DNA from: Bacillota bacterium
GTDB taxonomy: Bacteria; Bacillota; Clostridia; Lachnospirales; Lachnospiraceae
Length of the DNA stretch: 64,000 bases
Direction of reading: 5' to 3'
Assembly: GCA_029226935.1 (NCBI GenBank)
Contig: JAQXYZ010000019.1
Coordinates: forward strand, 28,432 to 92,431
Below the pieces are notes generated by a model. It was not told the origin of the DNA, ran no database searches, and saw only the letters and a program-made list of their open reading frames with translations. This document shows positions 8,341 to 17,749 of this stretch, in pieces (the stretch's first letter is position 1; each line of letters starts with the position of its first letter). The translations under genes were made by a program, and so were the position numbers.

Positions 8341-9225
8341 TCAGAATTTTTTCCCGTTTACAATATGGGAAAAGAAAGCAGCCATTCCCCTTTTTTGAAC
8401 TTTCTGATTCAATTCTCTGTTCATCAGTTTTGTGGCAATTGCCTCATAAGCCAACGCCGACTTTGCCTGTGGAGACTGCAAGGATACCGGCATCTGCTGC
8501 ATCACTGCACGGGATAACTGATTATCCTGAGGTACTGCTCCAAGATAAGTAATCGGAATTTTTAAATATCTGCTTACCACAGCATTCAACTTATTAAAAA
8601 GGGTCTGTCCCTCATTCTGCGATTCCACTTTGTTAGCAATCACCTTGATTTGCGATGATTCACTAAAAAATCTGGGGTGTCGGCTCAGTGCCTTTAAAAG
8701 GGAATAGGAATCAGTAATGGAGGTTGGCTCCGGTGTGGTAACAAGCAGGATTTCCCCACTGGCAACCAGAAATTCCAGAACTGCATCCGATATTCCTGCT
8801 CCGGTATCTACAATAATAATATCTGCAATTGCATCCAGTTCTGCAAGATTCTGAATAATATAAACCAGGTACTCTCTGCTCAGATTAGACAACCCCGCAA
8901 TTCCCGAACCTCCTGAAATAAAACCGACCTCCATAGGTCCCCAGGTAATAATTTCCCGTATGTTCTTCCCTTGATAAATCAAGTCGCAGAGGTTATGCCT
9001 TGGTACAGTTCCAAACATGATTTCAATATTTGCCAGTCCAAAATCCGCATCAAGAATAATCACTCTTTGCCCCATTTTGCGAAACTGAATCGCCAGATTA
9101 ATCGCCGTATTTGATTTTCCCACACCGCCTTTACCGCTTGTCACTGTGATAACTCTTGCCAGCGGTCTGTTATGGGTGGTTGCACTTGCTTTAATAATAT
9201 TTCTTAACTGTTCAGCCTGATCCAT
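8341..9225 (-). CDS. flhG: MinD-like ATPase FlhG (FleN/YlxH)
   Basis: A 294-residue ParA/MinD-family ATPase. The deviant Walker A motif SGKGGVGKSNTAIN starts near residue 30 with the signature lysine, switch I/Walker A' is DADFGLANIEI, and Walker B is IIIVDTGAGISD. Together with FlhF it sets flagellar number and position, partly by stimulating FlhF GTPase through a short N-terminal peptide (here MDQAEQLRNI, similar to the known DQAxxLR activator helix). The C-terminus has a basic helix that fits membrane targeting. It lies directly downstream of flhF. Confidence 0.95.
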   Translation of the reverse strand: MDQAEQLRNIIKASATTHNRPLARVITVTSGKGGVGKSNTAINLAIQFRKMGQRVIILDADFGLANIEIMFGTVPRHNLCDLIYQGKNIREIITWGPMEVGFISGGSGIAGLSNLSREYLVYIIQNLAELDAIADIIIVDTGAGISDAVLEFLVASGEILLVTTPEPTSITDSYSLLKALSRHPRFFSESSQIKVIANKVESQNEGQTLFNKLNAVVSRYLKIPITYLGAVPQDNQLSRAVMQQMPVSLQSPQAKSALAYEAIATKLMNRELNQKVQKRGMAAFFSHIVNGKKF

Positions 9226-9256
9226 GTATTTTCCTCATCCACCATTTTATTGCTTA

Positions 9257-10477
9257 TCAGTTCTTCCTTCCGCCCAAAAGCTGTTTTACCGTCTTTTGGG
9301 GATTAAAGTTTTCAATGTCGTCCGGCACATTCTGACCGCACGTCACATAAGAGAGCGGTGCACCGGTATGAAGCTTTAAGTTCAGAAGATTTCCTAACGT
9401 AGTGGTTTCATCCAGCTTAGTAAAAATAAGTTTAAATTCCGTCATGGCTGCGTAAGTATCCGCGATGCTGATCAGATCCCTGTATTTAGTGGTGGCACTT
9501 AAAACAAGAAATACTTCCTTTTCTGCCAGTCCATCCACCGAATGAATAAAACCATTCATCGCTTCCCTCTGTGCTTCATTCTGATGGGAATGTCCCGCTG
9601 TATCCACTAAAACAAAATCATAATCCTTAAAGTCCTTAAGAGACTGTTCCACTTCCTCCGTAGAATAAATTACCCGGAACGGAACTTCCAAAATATTGGC
9701 ATAGGTACGAAGCTGTTCCGCCGCCGCAATCCGGTAGGTATCCGCCGTAAGCAGCGCCACCTTTCTGCCTCCTTCAACGCTGAACTTCGAAGCAATCTTT
9801 GCAATCGTTGTGGTTTTTCCAACACCGGTGGGACCCACAAAAAATACCACTTTAGGACCCTTTTGTGCCGGTGTGATTCCTATCGGCTTGCCAAATTTAA
9901 GAATCATCTTCTGATAAGTGTTTGCAAGCGCATAGTCAAAGGGCATATTGGGTTTATTTATTTTTTCTATTTCATCAATAATCTGATTCGCATACTGTTC
10001 ACTCACTTCATTCATCAGCATCGTGTTATAGAGCAGTTTCATAAAGCGTTCCATTTCGCTTTCTTTTTCCTCCTCTGCCGGCTCGTTTTTGGTCTCCTCC
10101 GGCTTTTGAAGCTGCTGTTCCAAAAGGATGTGCAGATTATCCAGTTTCTCTTCAATCGCACTGTTGTCCACCCGGTTCTCCTTCCGGTCATCCTGCGAAA
10201 CGATTTCATTTTCTGTTTTGCCGGCAGATGTCTGCTTTAATGCAAGTGCATCCACCAGTGGCTGTGCCTTTGGTTCATCCCTTCGAGGAACCGGAATACG
10301 TGCCTGTTCTTCCTCCAGTGCAACAGTGACCTCCACCTGCTGCGGCATCAGGAAACTGAATAATCCTTTTCTTTTCACATTTCGGACATTCATTATGACC
10401 ACATTGTTTCCAAGCTCTTTCTTTGCACTTTCTACTGCTTCCGCTTCTGTTTTCCCCTGAAATTTTTTGATTATCAT
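9257..10477 (-). CDS. flhF: flagellar SRP-like GTPase FlhF
   Basis: A 406-residue SRP-family GTPase. Residues 1-140 are the variable basic/charged B domain (MIIKKFQGKTEAEAVESAKK at the start is typical). The N domain covers about 141-205 and the G domain about 206-406: G1 is VGPTGVGKTTTIA (about 214-226), the insertion-box TADTYRIAAAEQLRTYA follows, G3 is DTAGHSHQ, and G4 is TKLDE. FlhF recruits early flagellar components to the nascent site. The start overlaps the flhA stop by 4 bp (ATGA), so the two are probably translationally coupled. It precedes flhG, its usual partner. Confidence 0.96.
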   Translation of the reverse strand: MIIKKFQGKTEAEAVESAKKELGNNVVIMNVRNVKRKGLFSFLMPQQVEVTVALEEEQARIPVPRRDEPKAQPLVDALALKQTSAGKTENEIVSQDDRKENRVDNSAIEEKLDNLHILLEQQLQKPEETKNEPAEEEKESEMERFMKLLYNTMLMNEVSEQYANQIIDEIEKINKPNMPFDYALANTYQKMILKFGKPIGITPAQKGPKVVFFVGPTGVGKTTTIAKIASKFSVEGGRKVALLTADTYRIAAAEQLRTYANILEVPFRVIYSTEEVEQSLKDFKDYDFVLVDTAGHSHQNEAQREAMNGFIHSVDGLAEKEVFLVLSATTKYRDLISIADTYAAMTEFKLIFTKLDETTTLGNLLNLKLHTGAPLSYVTCGQNVPDDIENFNPQKTVKQLLGGRKN

Positions 10478-12507
10478 GCTGTCACCATTCCTACAGACTG
10501 TAATTCAATATTGCTCTCTATCTCATTATATGAAACTACAATTAAATCCTTGTAGTAATCCTCCGTCAGACGTTTAAAATAGGTACGTACAATCGGAGAG
10601 GTTATAATAATCGGATTCTTCCCAAGATTTTCCAGCTTGGAAATTTCATTCCCCACGGATTTCATGATTGCCTTAGTCCTTTCAGGATCAAGGGTAAGGT
10701 ATGCTCCTGTTTCCGTCTGCTTCACACTTGCCATAATTTCCTGTTCAAGTTTTGGATCTAAAGTTACCACACTGCTGGTCTCATTGGCAGGAAAGAACTT
10801 GCTGGAAATTGCTCTTTTTAAACTCTGTCTTACATATTCCGTAAGAATATCCGTATCTCTGGTAGTTGATGCATAATCTGCCAATGTCTCAAAAATCGTA
10901 AGTAAATCTCTGATAGAAATACCTTCCTTTAAGAGATTTTGTAAAACCTTCTGAATTTCGCCAAGACCCAGCAGCTTGGGTACAAGTTCGTCTACCAGAG
11001 AAGGATTGGTTTCCTTTAAATTGTTTACAAGGTTCTGTACATCCTGCCTTGTGAGTAGTTCTGAAATATACTGCCTTATAATCTCTGTCAGATGGGTTGC
11101 AATGATGGAAGGAGGATCAACAACAGTATATCCCATGCTCTCCGCTCTTTCACGCTGCCCCTCCGTAATCCAGATTGCAGGCAGATGGAAAGAAGGCTCA
11201 AAGGTTGGAATACCTGTTATTTCCTCTTCCACATACCCCGGATTCATTGCCATATAATGATCAAAAAGAATTTCTCCCTCACTGACCTGTATTCCCTTTA
11301 TCTTAATAATATATTGATTGGGATTTAACTGGATATTATCTCTAAGACGGATAATCGGAACAACCGTACCCAGTTCTAACGCAATCTGCCTTCTGATCAT
11401 TACTACACGATCAAGAAGATCGCCTCCCTGATTGACATCTGCAAGGGGGATGATTCCATAACCAAACTCCAACTCGATAGGGTCTACCTGCAAAAGGCTG
11501 TTGACGTTCTCCGGCTGCCTGATTTCCTCCGCAGCTGCTTCCTCCGCATTCACTTCGCCTTCAATCTGAGCAGTCTCAATCGTACCCGCAATCATTCTTC
11601 CCGTAATAATAAACACCAGTCCCAGAGCCAGAAAAATAATATCCGGTAGTGGTGTAACAATTCCCAGTCCGATAATAATAGCTCCAACGATGTAAAGTAC
11701 CTTGGGAATACCAAAAAGCTGACTGATTAACACTGTACCGAAATCTGCATCCTTGGAGCCCTTGGTAACCAGAATACCTGTTGACAGCGAAATTAAAAGC
11801 GAGGGGATCTGACTTACCAAGCCATCGCCGATTGTCAGAATAACATATTTGTTAAGTGCCGCGCTAAATTCAAGGTTCTGCCGCAGTACACCCATGGCGA
11901 TACCACCTACCACATTGACCACCGTAATCACAAGTCCTGCCGTAGCATCTCCCTTAACATACTTAACTGCACCATCCATGGAGCCAAAGAAATTCGCTTC
12001 CTCCTGAATCTTATCCCGGCGTTTCTTAGCCTCCGCATCTGTAATCGCACCGGTATTTAAATCTGCATCGATTGCCATCTGTTTACCCGGCATGGCGTCC
12101 AATGTAAATCTCGCCGTTACTTCTGCTACTCTCTCAGATCCCTTATTGATAACCATAAACTGCACCAGCAACAGGATCAAAAACACAATGGCTCCAACAA
12201 TCAAATCACCGCCGCCGACATAATTTCCAAAAGTCGTAACCACATCTCCCGGATCTCCGGTGGTCAGAATCAGCCTGGTAGAAGAAATGTTCAGGGCGAT
12301 TCTGAATATGGTGGTAAACAAAAGGATGGTAGGATAAAATGACATATCCAACACTTCCTGAGAAAACATTGTTCCAAAAAGAATCGTAAAAGCAATTGCC
12401 ATATTACAGGCAAGGAGAATATCCAAAAGCCAGTTTGGAATAGGCACAATCATCATGATAAATGCTGCAAGTACATATGCCGCAACGCCAATATCCGCTT
12501 TTTTCAT
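10474..12507 (-). CDS. flhA: flagellar export gate protein FlhA
   Basis: A 677-residue FlhA, the usual length. Residues about 1-310 contain roughly eight membrane helices with the highly conserved FHIPEP-family stretches FTILFGTMFSQEVLDMSFYP and LDAMPGKQMAIDADLNTGAI (cytoplasmic loop with charged residues that couple to proton flow). Residues about 330-677 form the soluble cytoplasmic domain that docks chaperone-substrate complexes in the nonameric ring. The ATG at 12507 follows AAAGGAGGATGGA. It is downstream of flhB and coupled to flhF, the standard export-apparatus order. Confidence 0.97.
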   Translation of the reverse strand: MKKADIGVAAYVLAAFIMMIVPIPNWLLDILLACNMAIAFTILFGTMFSQEVLDMSFYPTILLFTTIFRIALNISSTRLILTTGDPGDVVTTFGNYVGGGDLIVGAIVFLILLLVQFMVINKGSERVAEVTARFTLDAMPGKQMAIDADLNTGAITDAEAKKRRDKIQEEANFFGSMDGAVKYVKGDATAGLVITVVNVVGGIAMGVLRQNLEFSAALNKYVILTIGDGLVSQIPSLLISLSTGILVTKGSKDADFGTVLISQLFGIPKVLYIVGAIIIGLGIVTPLPDIIFLALGLVFIITGRMIAGTIETAQIEGEVNAEEAAAEEIRQPENVNSLLQVDPIELEFGYGIIPLADVNQGGDLLDRVVMIRRQIALELGTVVPIIRLRDNIQLNPNQYIIKIKGIQVSEGEILFDHYMAMNPGYVEEEITGIPTFEPSFHLPAIWITEGQRERAESMGYTVVDPPSIIATHLTEIIRQYISELLTRQDVQNLVNNLKETNPSLVDELVPKLLGLGEIQKVLQNLLKEGISIRDLLTIFETLADYASTTRDTDILTEYVRQSLKRAISSKFFPANETSSVVTLDPKLEQEIMASVKQTETGAYLTLDPERTKAIMKSVGNEISKLENLGKNPIIITSPIVRTYFKRLTEDYYKDLIVVSYNEIESNIELQSVGMVTA

Positions 12508-12543
12508 TCCATCCTCCTTTCTCCTGTCTTTCTGTCATTTTTC

Positions 12544-13689
12544 TTATGCTTTACCCTTTACATGGTATACAAACGCAAGCACTTCCGCCACTGCCTGATA
12601 TAATTCCGGCGGCACCAGCCCGCCGATATCCACATTGGCATAAAGCATTCTTGCTAAAGGCTTATTTTCTACAATTTCAATTTCATTTTCCCTTGCTACC
12701 TCCTTGATACGCTGTGCCAGATAATCCTGCCCCTTGGCAAGCACATAAGGAGCATCATATTGATCAGGATCATATTTGATAGCAACCGCATAATGAGTAG
12801 GGTTGGTAATTACCACATCCGCTTCGGGCAGCTGCTGCATCATTCGCCGCATGGAAGCTTCTCTCATGCGCTGCTTCTGCTTTCCCTTTACCTGAGGATC
12901 TCCTTCCTGATTTTTATACTCATCCTTTACTTCCTGCTTGGTCATTTTCATATCTTCCTTGAATTTCCACTTCTGATAGGCAAAGTCAAGGGCAGCAATA
13001 ACCATATATACCGCTGCAATTCTGATCCCTAAGTCAATCACTATTTCACCAATCAGTCCTATCGCCTGATTTAATGTAATATCATACAAAAGATAAATCT
13101 GTCCCATTCTGCCTTTCAGATAGGAGTAAACCATGTATCCGATTACCGCCAGCTTTGCAATGGACTTAATCAGTTCCACCAATGAATTGGCAGAAAAAAT
13201 TCTTCCAAATCCTTTGATAGGATTTAATTTGTTGAACTTCGGCATAAGAGGCTTTGTTGTTGGCTTCCACTTTACCTGAACAATATCGCAGACAAACGCT
13301 ACCACAACCGCCACCAACAGAACCGGCGCTATAATAATTACCAGCTGAACCATCATACTGCGGATGATTACCTGCAGGAACGCTACCGGCAGCTGACCAT
13401 CATACATTTTGATGGCGTCCGGAATCTGATTATAGACAGCACTGAAGCATTCAATGAATTTTGTGCCCATGGTTCCTATATAGACTTTTAATACAAGAAA
13501 CAATGCCAAAATGCCAAATGCATTTGCAATTTCCTTACTTTTTGCAACCTGCCCCTCCTTGCGGGCATCGTCAAGCTTTTTGGCGGTAGGTTCTTCTGTC
13601 TTTTCACCACCCGGGCCATCCTTTGCGAAGAACTGCAGATTGTATTGCAGCATCATATTATATTGTTCAGCCAATCTGCTAACCTCCAT
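12544..13689 (-). CDS. flhB: flagellar export switch protein FlhB
   Basis: A 381-residue FlhB. Four membrane helices occupy about residues 55-245, followed by a cytoplasmic domain. The autocleavage motif is NPTH at residues 296-299 (VVITNPTHYAVAIKY), where cleavage after Asn switches secretion from hook to filament substrates. The N-terminus contains the conserved GEKTEEPTAKKLDDARKEGQ. The annotated start at 13689 adds about twelve residues before MLQYNLQFFA; an internal ATG is possible but lacks a good site. It lies between fliR and flhA. Confidence 0.96.
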   Translation of the reverse strand: MEVSRLAEQYNMMLQYNLQFFAKDGPGGEKTEEPTAKKLDDARKEGQVAKSKEIANAFGILALFLVLKVYIGTMGTKFIECFSAVYNQIPDAIKMYDGQLPVAFLQVIIRSMMVQLVIIIAPVLLVAVVVAFVCDIVQVKWKPTTKPLMPKFNKLNPIKGFGRIFSANSLVELIKSIAKLAVIGYMVYSYLKGRMGQIYLLYDITLNQAIGLIGEIVIDLGIRIAAVYMVIAALDFAYQKWKFKEDMKMTKQEVKDEYKNQEGDPQVKGKQKQRMREASMRRMMQQLPEADVVITNPTHYAVAIKYDPDQYDAPYVLAKGQDYLAQRIKEVARENEIEIVENKPLARMLYANVDIGGLVPPELYQAVAEVLAFVYHVKGKA

Positions 13690-13719
13690 CTCTCTTTGTC
13701 CGCCTTAAGTCTGTCAGAG

Positions 13720-14502
13720 CTACGGCATGATTGCCTCTGTAAAAGAAACTACCATCTGCTTCATCTGACTATAGATAAAGTCAGCTGCTCCCGGGAGCAT
13801 CGCCGTTGACAAAAACAAAATACTAAGTCCCACCAGAACCTTCATCTGAATACCAACAGCAAACATGTTAAGCTGAGGTGAAACCTTGGCAAGAACACCA
13901 AGCACCGCATTCAAAATAATCATCACCGCAAAAATCGGCAGACAGATTCGAAAACCGATAATAATATAATTTGTCATGAACTCCAATAAGGAATCCAACA
14001 TTGCATCTGACCGGAAAATTACTCCATTTATGGGAATCAATGTATAAGTCTCTGCCAGCGCCTTCAGGAGATATCTGTGCATTCCCGAAATCATCAGCAT
14101 GAGCAGAACCATATAATTATAATAAATTCCTGTAATCGTAGAGGTCTCCTTGGTGGTAGGATCCATCATGCTTGCCATGGAAAGCCCCATTTCCATATCC
14201 GCAATATGCCCCGCGAAAGAAACCACTGTGGTACAAAGGTTTGCCGCAAATCCAATCAGAAGTCCGACGAGGACCTCCTTCATTACGATGATGGAATACC
14301 CAATCAGCGTATCATATACGATTGTCTGACGTGGCACCGTCTGATATAGCAGCAGAGAAACAAAAACACTGAGCCCTATTCTCACATTTCTCGGCGTATT
14401 ACTCATACTGAAAAAGGGTGCCACAAACACGAAGCTGGCGACCCTTACCAGTATCAGTAAAAAATATTCCAAATCTGCATAAGTAAATGTATAATCAAGC
14501 AT
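13720..14502 (-). CDS. fliR: flagellar export protein FliR
   Basis: A 260-residue hydrophobic FliR with about six membrane-spanning stretches, part of the FliPQR export gate embedded in the MS ring. Characteristic stretches are FVAPFFSMSNTPRNVRIGLS near residues 29-48 and GFAANLCTTVVSFAGHIADM near 84-103, in the conserved loop of the family. It follows fliQ with a six-base gap and precedes flhB, as in Bacillus. The start is the ATG at 14502 with GGTAGCG upstream. Confidence 0.96.
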   Translation of the reverse strand: MLDYTFTYADLEYFLLILVRVASFVFVAPFFSMSNTPRNVRIGLSVFVSLLLYQTVPRQTIVYDTLIGYSIIVMKEVLVGLLIGFAANLCTTVVSFAGHIADMEMGLSMASMMDPTTKETSTITGIYYNYMVLLMLMISGMHRYLLKALAETYTLIPINGVIFRSDAMLDSLLEFMTNYIIIGFRICLPIFAVMIILNAVLGVLAKVSPQLNMFAVGIQMKVLVGLSILFLSTAMLPGAADFIYSQMKQMVVSFTEAIMP

Positions 14503-14508
14503 AATACG

Positions 14509-14778
14509 CTACCTGACATAATGGCTAAAATCAGACCATAGGGTTGTCATAAAGCCTGACATTTCCGTAAGCATCCAGTTTCCAAGTACAATCAGTGCCA
14601 GAAAAACAGCAATAATCTTTGGCACAAAAGTAAGCGTCTGTTCCTGAATCGATGTAACAGTCTGAAAAATACTGATGATAAGCCCCACAATCAAGGAAAC
14701 AAGTAAAATCGGTGCCGATACTTTAATTACCAGAAATAACGCCGTACTGGCAATGGCCGTAACCTCATCTATTGTCAT
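14509..14778 (-). CDS. fliQ: flagellar export protein FliQ
   Basis: An 89-residue FliQ, the family's normal size, with two hydrophobic hairpin helices (about 14-38 and 50-72). The conserved VSLIVGLIISIFQTVTSIQE and the LTFVPKI element after it are diagnostic. Four FliQ copies assemble with FliP5 and FliR1 into the export gate. Ribosome binding site AGGAGAGG lies upstream of ATG 14778. It sits between fliP and fliR. Confidence 0.96.
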   Translation of the reverse strand: MTIDEVTAIASTALFLVIKVSAPILLVSLIVGLIISIFQTVTSIQEQTLTFVPKIIAVFLALIVLGNWMLTEMSGFMTTLWSDFSHYVR

Positions 14779-14805
14779 ACCTCTTCACATCCTCTCCTTA
14801 TCTGG

Positions 14806-15672
14806 CTACCTATAAAATGTTTCAACCAAATTCACAATAATTAAATTCCATCCATCAGCCAGCACAAACAGGAGTATCTTAAAGGGCATGGAAATAGTTG
14901 TAGGTGGCAGCATCATCATACCCATACTCATCAGGGTGGAGGCTACTACCATATCAATGACAATAAATGGAATATAAATCAAGAATCCTATGATAAATGC
15001 CTGTCGCAGTTCGCCAATAATAAAGCTTGGAATCAAAACAGCAAGAGGAATTCCATCCAATGATCCGTCCCATTCCTGCCCGCTGATATCCATAAACACT
15101 CTCACATCCTTAGTCTGGGTCTGACCATACATAAACTGCCTAAACGGCTCTATTCCTGCCTCAAAAAATTCTTCCTGAGTTATCGTTCCCTCCTCAAAGG
15201 GTACCACAGCCTCCTGATAAACCTGTGTCAGGGTCGGCTGCATAATGAAATAGGTTAAAAACAAAGCTAACCCAATCAGCACCTGATTAGGCGGCGCTGT
15301 TTGGGTGTTTAAGGCTGCTCTTGTAAAATGAAGAACAATGATAACTCTGGTAAACGATGTGAGCATAATCAGCAGTGTAGGTGCCAATGCAATCATCGTA
15401 AGTGTCAGAAGAATTCGTAATGTTCCATTTACCTGTCCATTGCCGTTATTATAAGTAACAGTCAGGTTATTCGCAATATTCAGTTCTGATAGTTCTTCCT
15501 GCGACTGGGCGCTGCCCGGTTCCTCAATATTGGTTCTTGTTTCTGTTTCACCTGTCAGATTCGTGTCCACAGTTGCCCTTGCATCTAACCGGGGAATAAT
15601 ACACAATATGCCCACCGTCGTCAGCAGGCATATTATCTTTATTATCTTTTTTACGGCAAAACTTTCTTTCAT
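14806..15672 (-). CDS. fliP: flagellar export protein FliP
   Basis: A 288-residue FliP. It begins with a signal-like hydrophobic segment (residues 8-26, KIIKIICLLTTVGILCIIP) and a polar, Thr/Glu-rich periplasmic-side stretch. The conserved FliP core follows: LTMIALAPTLLIMLTSFTRV, then TAPPNQVLIGLALFLTYFIM, and the C-terminal SMGMMMLPPTTISMPFKILL. Five copies form the core of the export gate. The N-terminal extension between the signal and the core (about residues 30-85) is longer than in minimal FliP. It is preceded by fliO and followed by fliQ. Confidence 0.96.
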   Translation of the reverse strand: MKESFAVKKIIKIICLLTTVGILCIIPRLDARATVDTNLTGETETRTNIEEPGSAQSQEELSELNIANNLTVTYNNGNGQVNGTLRILLTLTMIALAPTLLIMLTSFTRVIIVLHFTRAALNTQTAPPNQVLIGLALFLTYFIMQPTLTQVYQEAVVPFEEGTITQEEFFEAGIEPFRQFMYGQTQTKDVRVFMDISGQEWDGSLDGIPLAVLIPSFIIGELRQAFIIGFLIYIPFIVIDMVVASTLMSMGMMMLPPTTISMPFKILLFVLADGWNLIIVNLVETFYR

Positions 15673-15691
15673 ACTATTATTGCCTTATCCT

Positions 15692-16057
15692 TTAGTCCTT
15701 CTCTTTGTTCCTCAATTTCTTAACCTTATCAAAAATCTCTGCGAATCCTGCCGTCTCTGCTTCGTTCTTCTGAAAACTCAGCTGATCCCCGGAAAGTTCT
15801 GAAAGCATATGCACTTCATCTTTGCCTACTGCAATTACCAGATATTTGCCTCCAGCTCTCACAATCTGGATGTATTTATTTGAAGCAATCCTACAGGTTT
15901 CAATCACCTCAAGGTTTCCGATACTGGTCTTTTCCTTCTGATAATTAGCTATCCATCTGGTAACCAGATGCGTAAGTGCAAGCACAAAAACAAAAAGGAT
16001 AAGTACCGTAATAAACTGAAGATAGCTGTCCATCCGTGTAGCAACTGAAAGGAGCAT
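15692..16057 (-). CDS. fliO: flagellar export assembly factor FliO (FliZ)
   Basis: A 121-residue FliO-family protein: one membrane helix (about residues 13-33, FITVLILFVFVLALTHLVTR) and a small cytoplasmic domain (IGNLEVIETCRIASNKYIQI, GKYLVIAVGKDEVHMLSEL) that resembles a cut-down FliN-like fold. FliO assists assembly of the FliP ring. Its place directly ahead of fliP supports the call. Neither the ATG at 16057 nor the internal one at residue 9 (MDSYLQF) has a clear Shine-Dalgarno sequence; I keep the longer form. It begins one base after the cheY stop. Confidence 0.88.
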   Translation of the reverse strand: MLLSVATRMDSYLQFITVLILFVFVLALTHLVTRWIANYQKEKTSIGNLEVIETCRIASNKYIQIVRAGGKYLVIAVGKDEVHMLSELSGDQLSFQKNEAETAGFAEIFDKVKKLRNKEKD

Positions 16058-16058
16058 A

Positions 16059-16421
16059 TTAACCGACTACCTTCTTTACTGCTTCTAAAACACGGTCAGG
16101 CTGGAAGGGTTTTACAATAAAATCCTTAGCACCGGCCTGAATGGATTCAATTACCATAGCCTGCTGTCCCATTGCGGAACACATAATAACCTTGGCACCG
16201 GCATCTGCACCTTTAATGTTCTTCAGTGCGGCAATACCGTCAACCTCTGGCATAGTAATATCCATAAGTACCAGATCAGGCTTTAATTCATTATACTTTT
16301 CCAAAGCCTTTGCACCATTTTCTGCTTCCCCCACTACGTTATACCCATTCTTTGTCAGAATGTCCTTAATCATCATGCGCATGAATGCTGCATCATCAAC
16401 AATTAAAATATTTTTTGCCAT
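16059..16421 (-). CDS. cheY: chemotaxis response regulator CheY
   Basis: A 120-residue single receiver domain. The acidic pocket is Asp9-Asp10, the phosphoacceptor is Asp54 in VLMDITMPEVDG, the Ser/Thr switch is in IMCSAMGQQ, and the conserved Lys is in FIVKPFQP. It matches the Gram-positive CheY embedded in fla operons (after fliY). CheA phosphorylates it; CheY-P binds the N-terminal peptides of FliM and FliY to alter rotation, and CheC or FliY dephosphorylate it. It lies 17 bases after the fliY stop. Confidence 0.96.
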   Translation of the reverse strand: MAKNILIVDDAAFMRMMIKDILTKNGYNVVGEAENGAKALEKYNELKPDLVLMDITMPEVDGIAALKNIKGADAGAKVIMCSAMGQQAMVIESIQAGAKDFIVKPFQPDRVLEAVKKVVG

Positions 16422-16438
16422 ATTCTCTCTCCTACCTT

Positions 16439-17746
16439 TTACTTAATTATTTCAGTGACACGGACACCAAAACTTTCTTCAATTACTACAACCTCGCCTT
16501 TTGCTACAAATTTACCGTTTACCAGTACATCTATAGGTTCACCGGCGATCTTGTCCAATTCTATGATCGTTCCCGGTGCGAAGTCCAATATCTCTGCTAT
16601 GGATTTCTTGGTCCTGCCAAGTTCTACCGTAACCTCTAACGGTACATCCTTGATCAGTCCAATGTTTTCCTGCCCCGCCATAGCATTCATGTCATTGTTA
16701 AAACTCTGGAACTGTGCCGGTTGAATATTCATGTTCTGCTGGGGCATCCCCATGTTCATCTGGGGCATTCCCATATTCATCTGCGGCATTCCATTCATGC
16801 CCATCATGGGCATTCCCATATTCTGCTGAGGCATTCCCATGTTCATCATGGGCATTCCCATGTTCATCTGCGGCATTCCCATATTCATCTGGGACATTCC
16901 CATATCCATCTGCGGACCGCCCATTCCCATGTTCATCTGCCCTGCATCTGGCTGTGCGGAAGGCATCTCCACCGTCGGCGGAACATAAGGTTCAGGTTCC
17001 GGTGCTGCCGCAGGAGCCTCCTCTTCCGGTATCTGGGTCGATATAAATGTTTCATAAAGGCTCTTGGCAAAATCAATCGGGTATAGCTGCATGATAGTGC
17101 TGTCCACCAGATCATCAATCTGCATTCGGAAAGCAATCCTTACAAAGGTATCCTCCAGAAATGCTGCAATATCGCCACCTTTTTTCAATTCGTTCATATC
17201 CACCAGACTTGCTTCCGGAGGACTGATATCAATCATCTTCCCCAGCATAGTGGACATGGAGGTCGCCGCAGAACCCATCATCTGATTCATCGCTTCGGAA
17301 ATTGCACTCAGGTGAAGCTCTCCCAGCTCCCCGTCTATATTACTGCCGTCTCCCCCCATCATAAGGTCTGTAATTACCTTTACATCATGTTCCTTCAATA
17401 CCATGATGTTGGACCCGTCCAGCCCTGCAGTATAACGGATCTGAATAAATACACAGGGGCGCTCATAATCTTCTACAACCTCAGCCCATCTGGCGAGTGT
17501 AACTACCGGTGTTGTAATGTTTACCTTCCTGTTTACCAGCGAATACAGCGTAGTTGCTGAAGATCCCATACTGATATTGGCAATCTCACCTACTGCATCT
17601 CTTTCAACCTCTGTCAGAAGACTATCATCTACAGGAGAAACATCTGCCGCCTCTGGCGCTTCCGGCTCCGCTGCACCCGCATCACCGGATAAGTCCATGC
17701 CGGCAAGTAACGCATTTATTTCATCTTGTGATAGCATTCCGTCCAT
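16439..17746 (-). CDS. fliY: flagellar switch phosphatase FliY with Met/Asn-rich linker
   Basis: A 435-residue FliY. Residues 1-17 (MDGMLSQDEINALLAGM) are the CheY-P binding peptide. Residues about 40-240 are a CheC-like phosphatase domain with helices VGEIANISMGSSATTLY and ELHLSAISEAMNQMMGSAA. Residues about 350-435 are the FliN/SpoA C-ring domain (VPLEVTVELGRTKKSIAEIL). Between them lies an Ala/Pro/Glu linker and then an unusual run of about 70 residues built from Met-Gly-Met-Pro-Gln and Asn-Met units. The gene begins four bases after the fliM stop, with GAGGAGG upstream. It replaces FliN in the switch, and can dephosphorylate CheY-P in relatives. Confidence 0.95.
   Translation of the reverse strand: MDGMLSQDEINALLAGMDLSGDAGAAEPEAPEAADVSPVDDSLLTEVERDAVGEIANISMGSSATTLYSLVNRKVNITTPVVTLARWAEVVEDYERPCVFIQIRYTAGLDGSNIMVLKEHDVKVITDLMMGGDGSNIDGELGELHLSAISEAMNQMMGSAATSMSTMLGKMIDISPPEASLVDMNELKKGGDIAAFLEDTFVRIAFRMQIDDLVDSTIMQLYPIDFAKSLYETFISTQIPEEEAPAAAPEPEPYVPPTVEMPSAQPDAGQMNMGMGGPQMDMGMSQMNMGMPQMNMGMPMMNMGMPQQNMGMPMMGMNGMPQMNMGMPQMNMGMPQQNMNIQPAQFQSFNNDMNAMAGQENIGLIKDVPLEVTVELGRTKKSIAEILDFAPGTIIELDKIAGEPIDVLVNGKFVAKGEVVVIEESFGVRVTEIIK
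16727..16939 (-). repeat. in-frame MNMGMPQ-type repeats inside fliY
   Basis: The region encodes a tandem series of imperfect 5-8 residue units such as MNMGMPQ, MNMGMPM and QNMGMPM. On the plus strand it appears as repeated CATTCCCATATTCATCTG-like blocks separated by a few changes. It keeps the fliY frame open and sits in the linker between the CheC-like and FliN domains. Tandem DNA repeats like this can expand or contract by slippage. Confidence 0.9.
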
Positions 17747-17749
17747 GCC

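Noticed and set aside
16727..16939. Repeated blocks that could be mistaken for a CRISPR or direct repeat array
   Set aside because: The repeats are short, in frame and translated as MNMGMPQ units of FliY, with no unique spacers.
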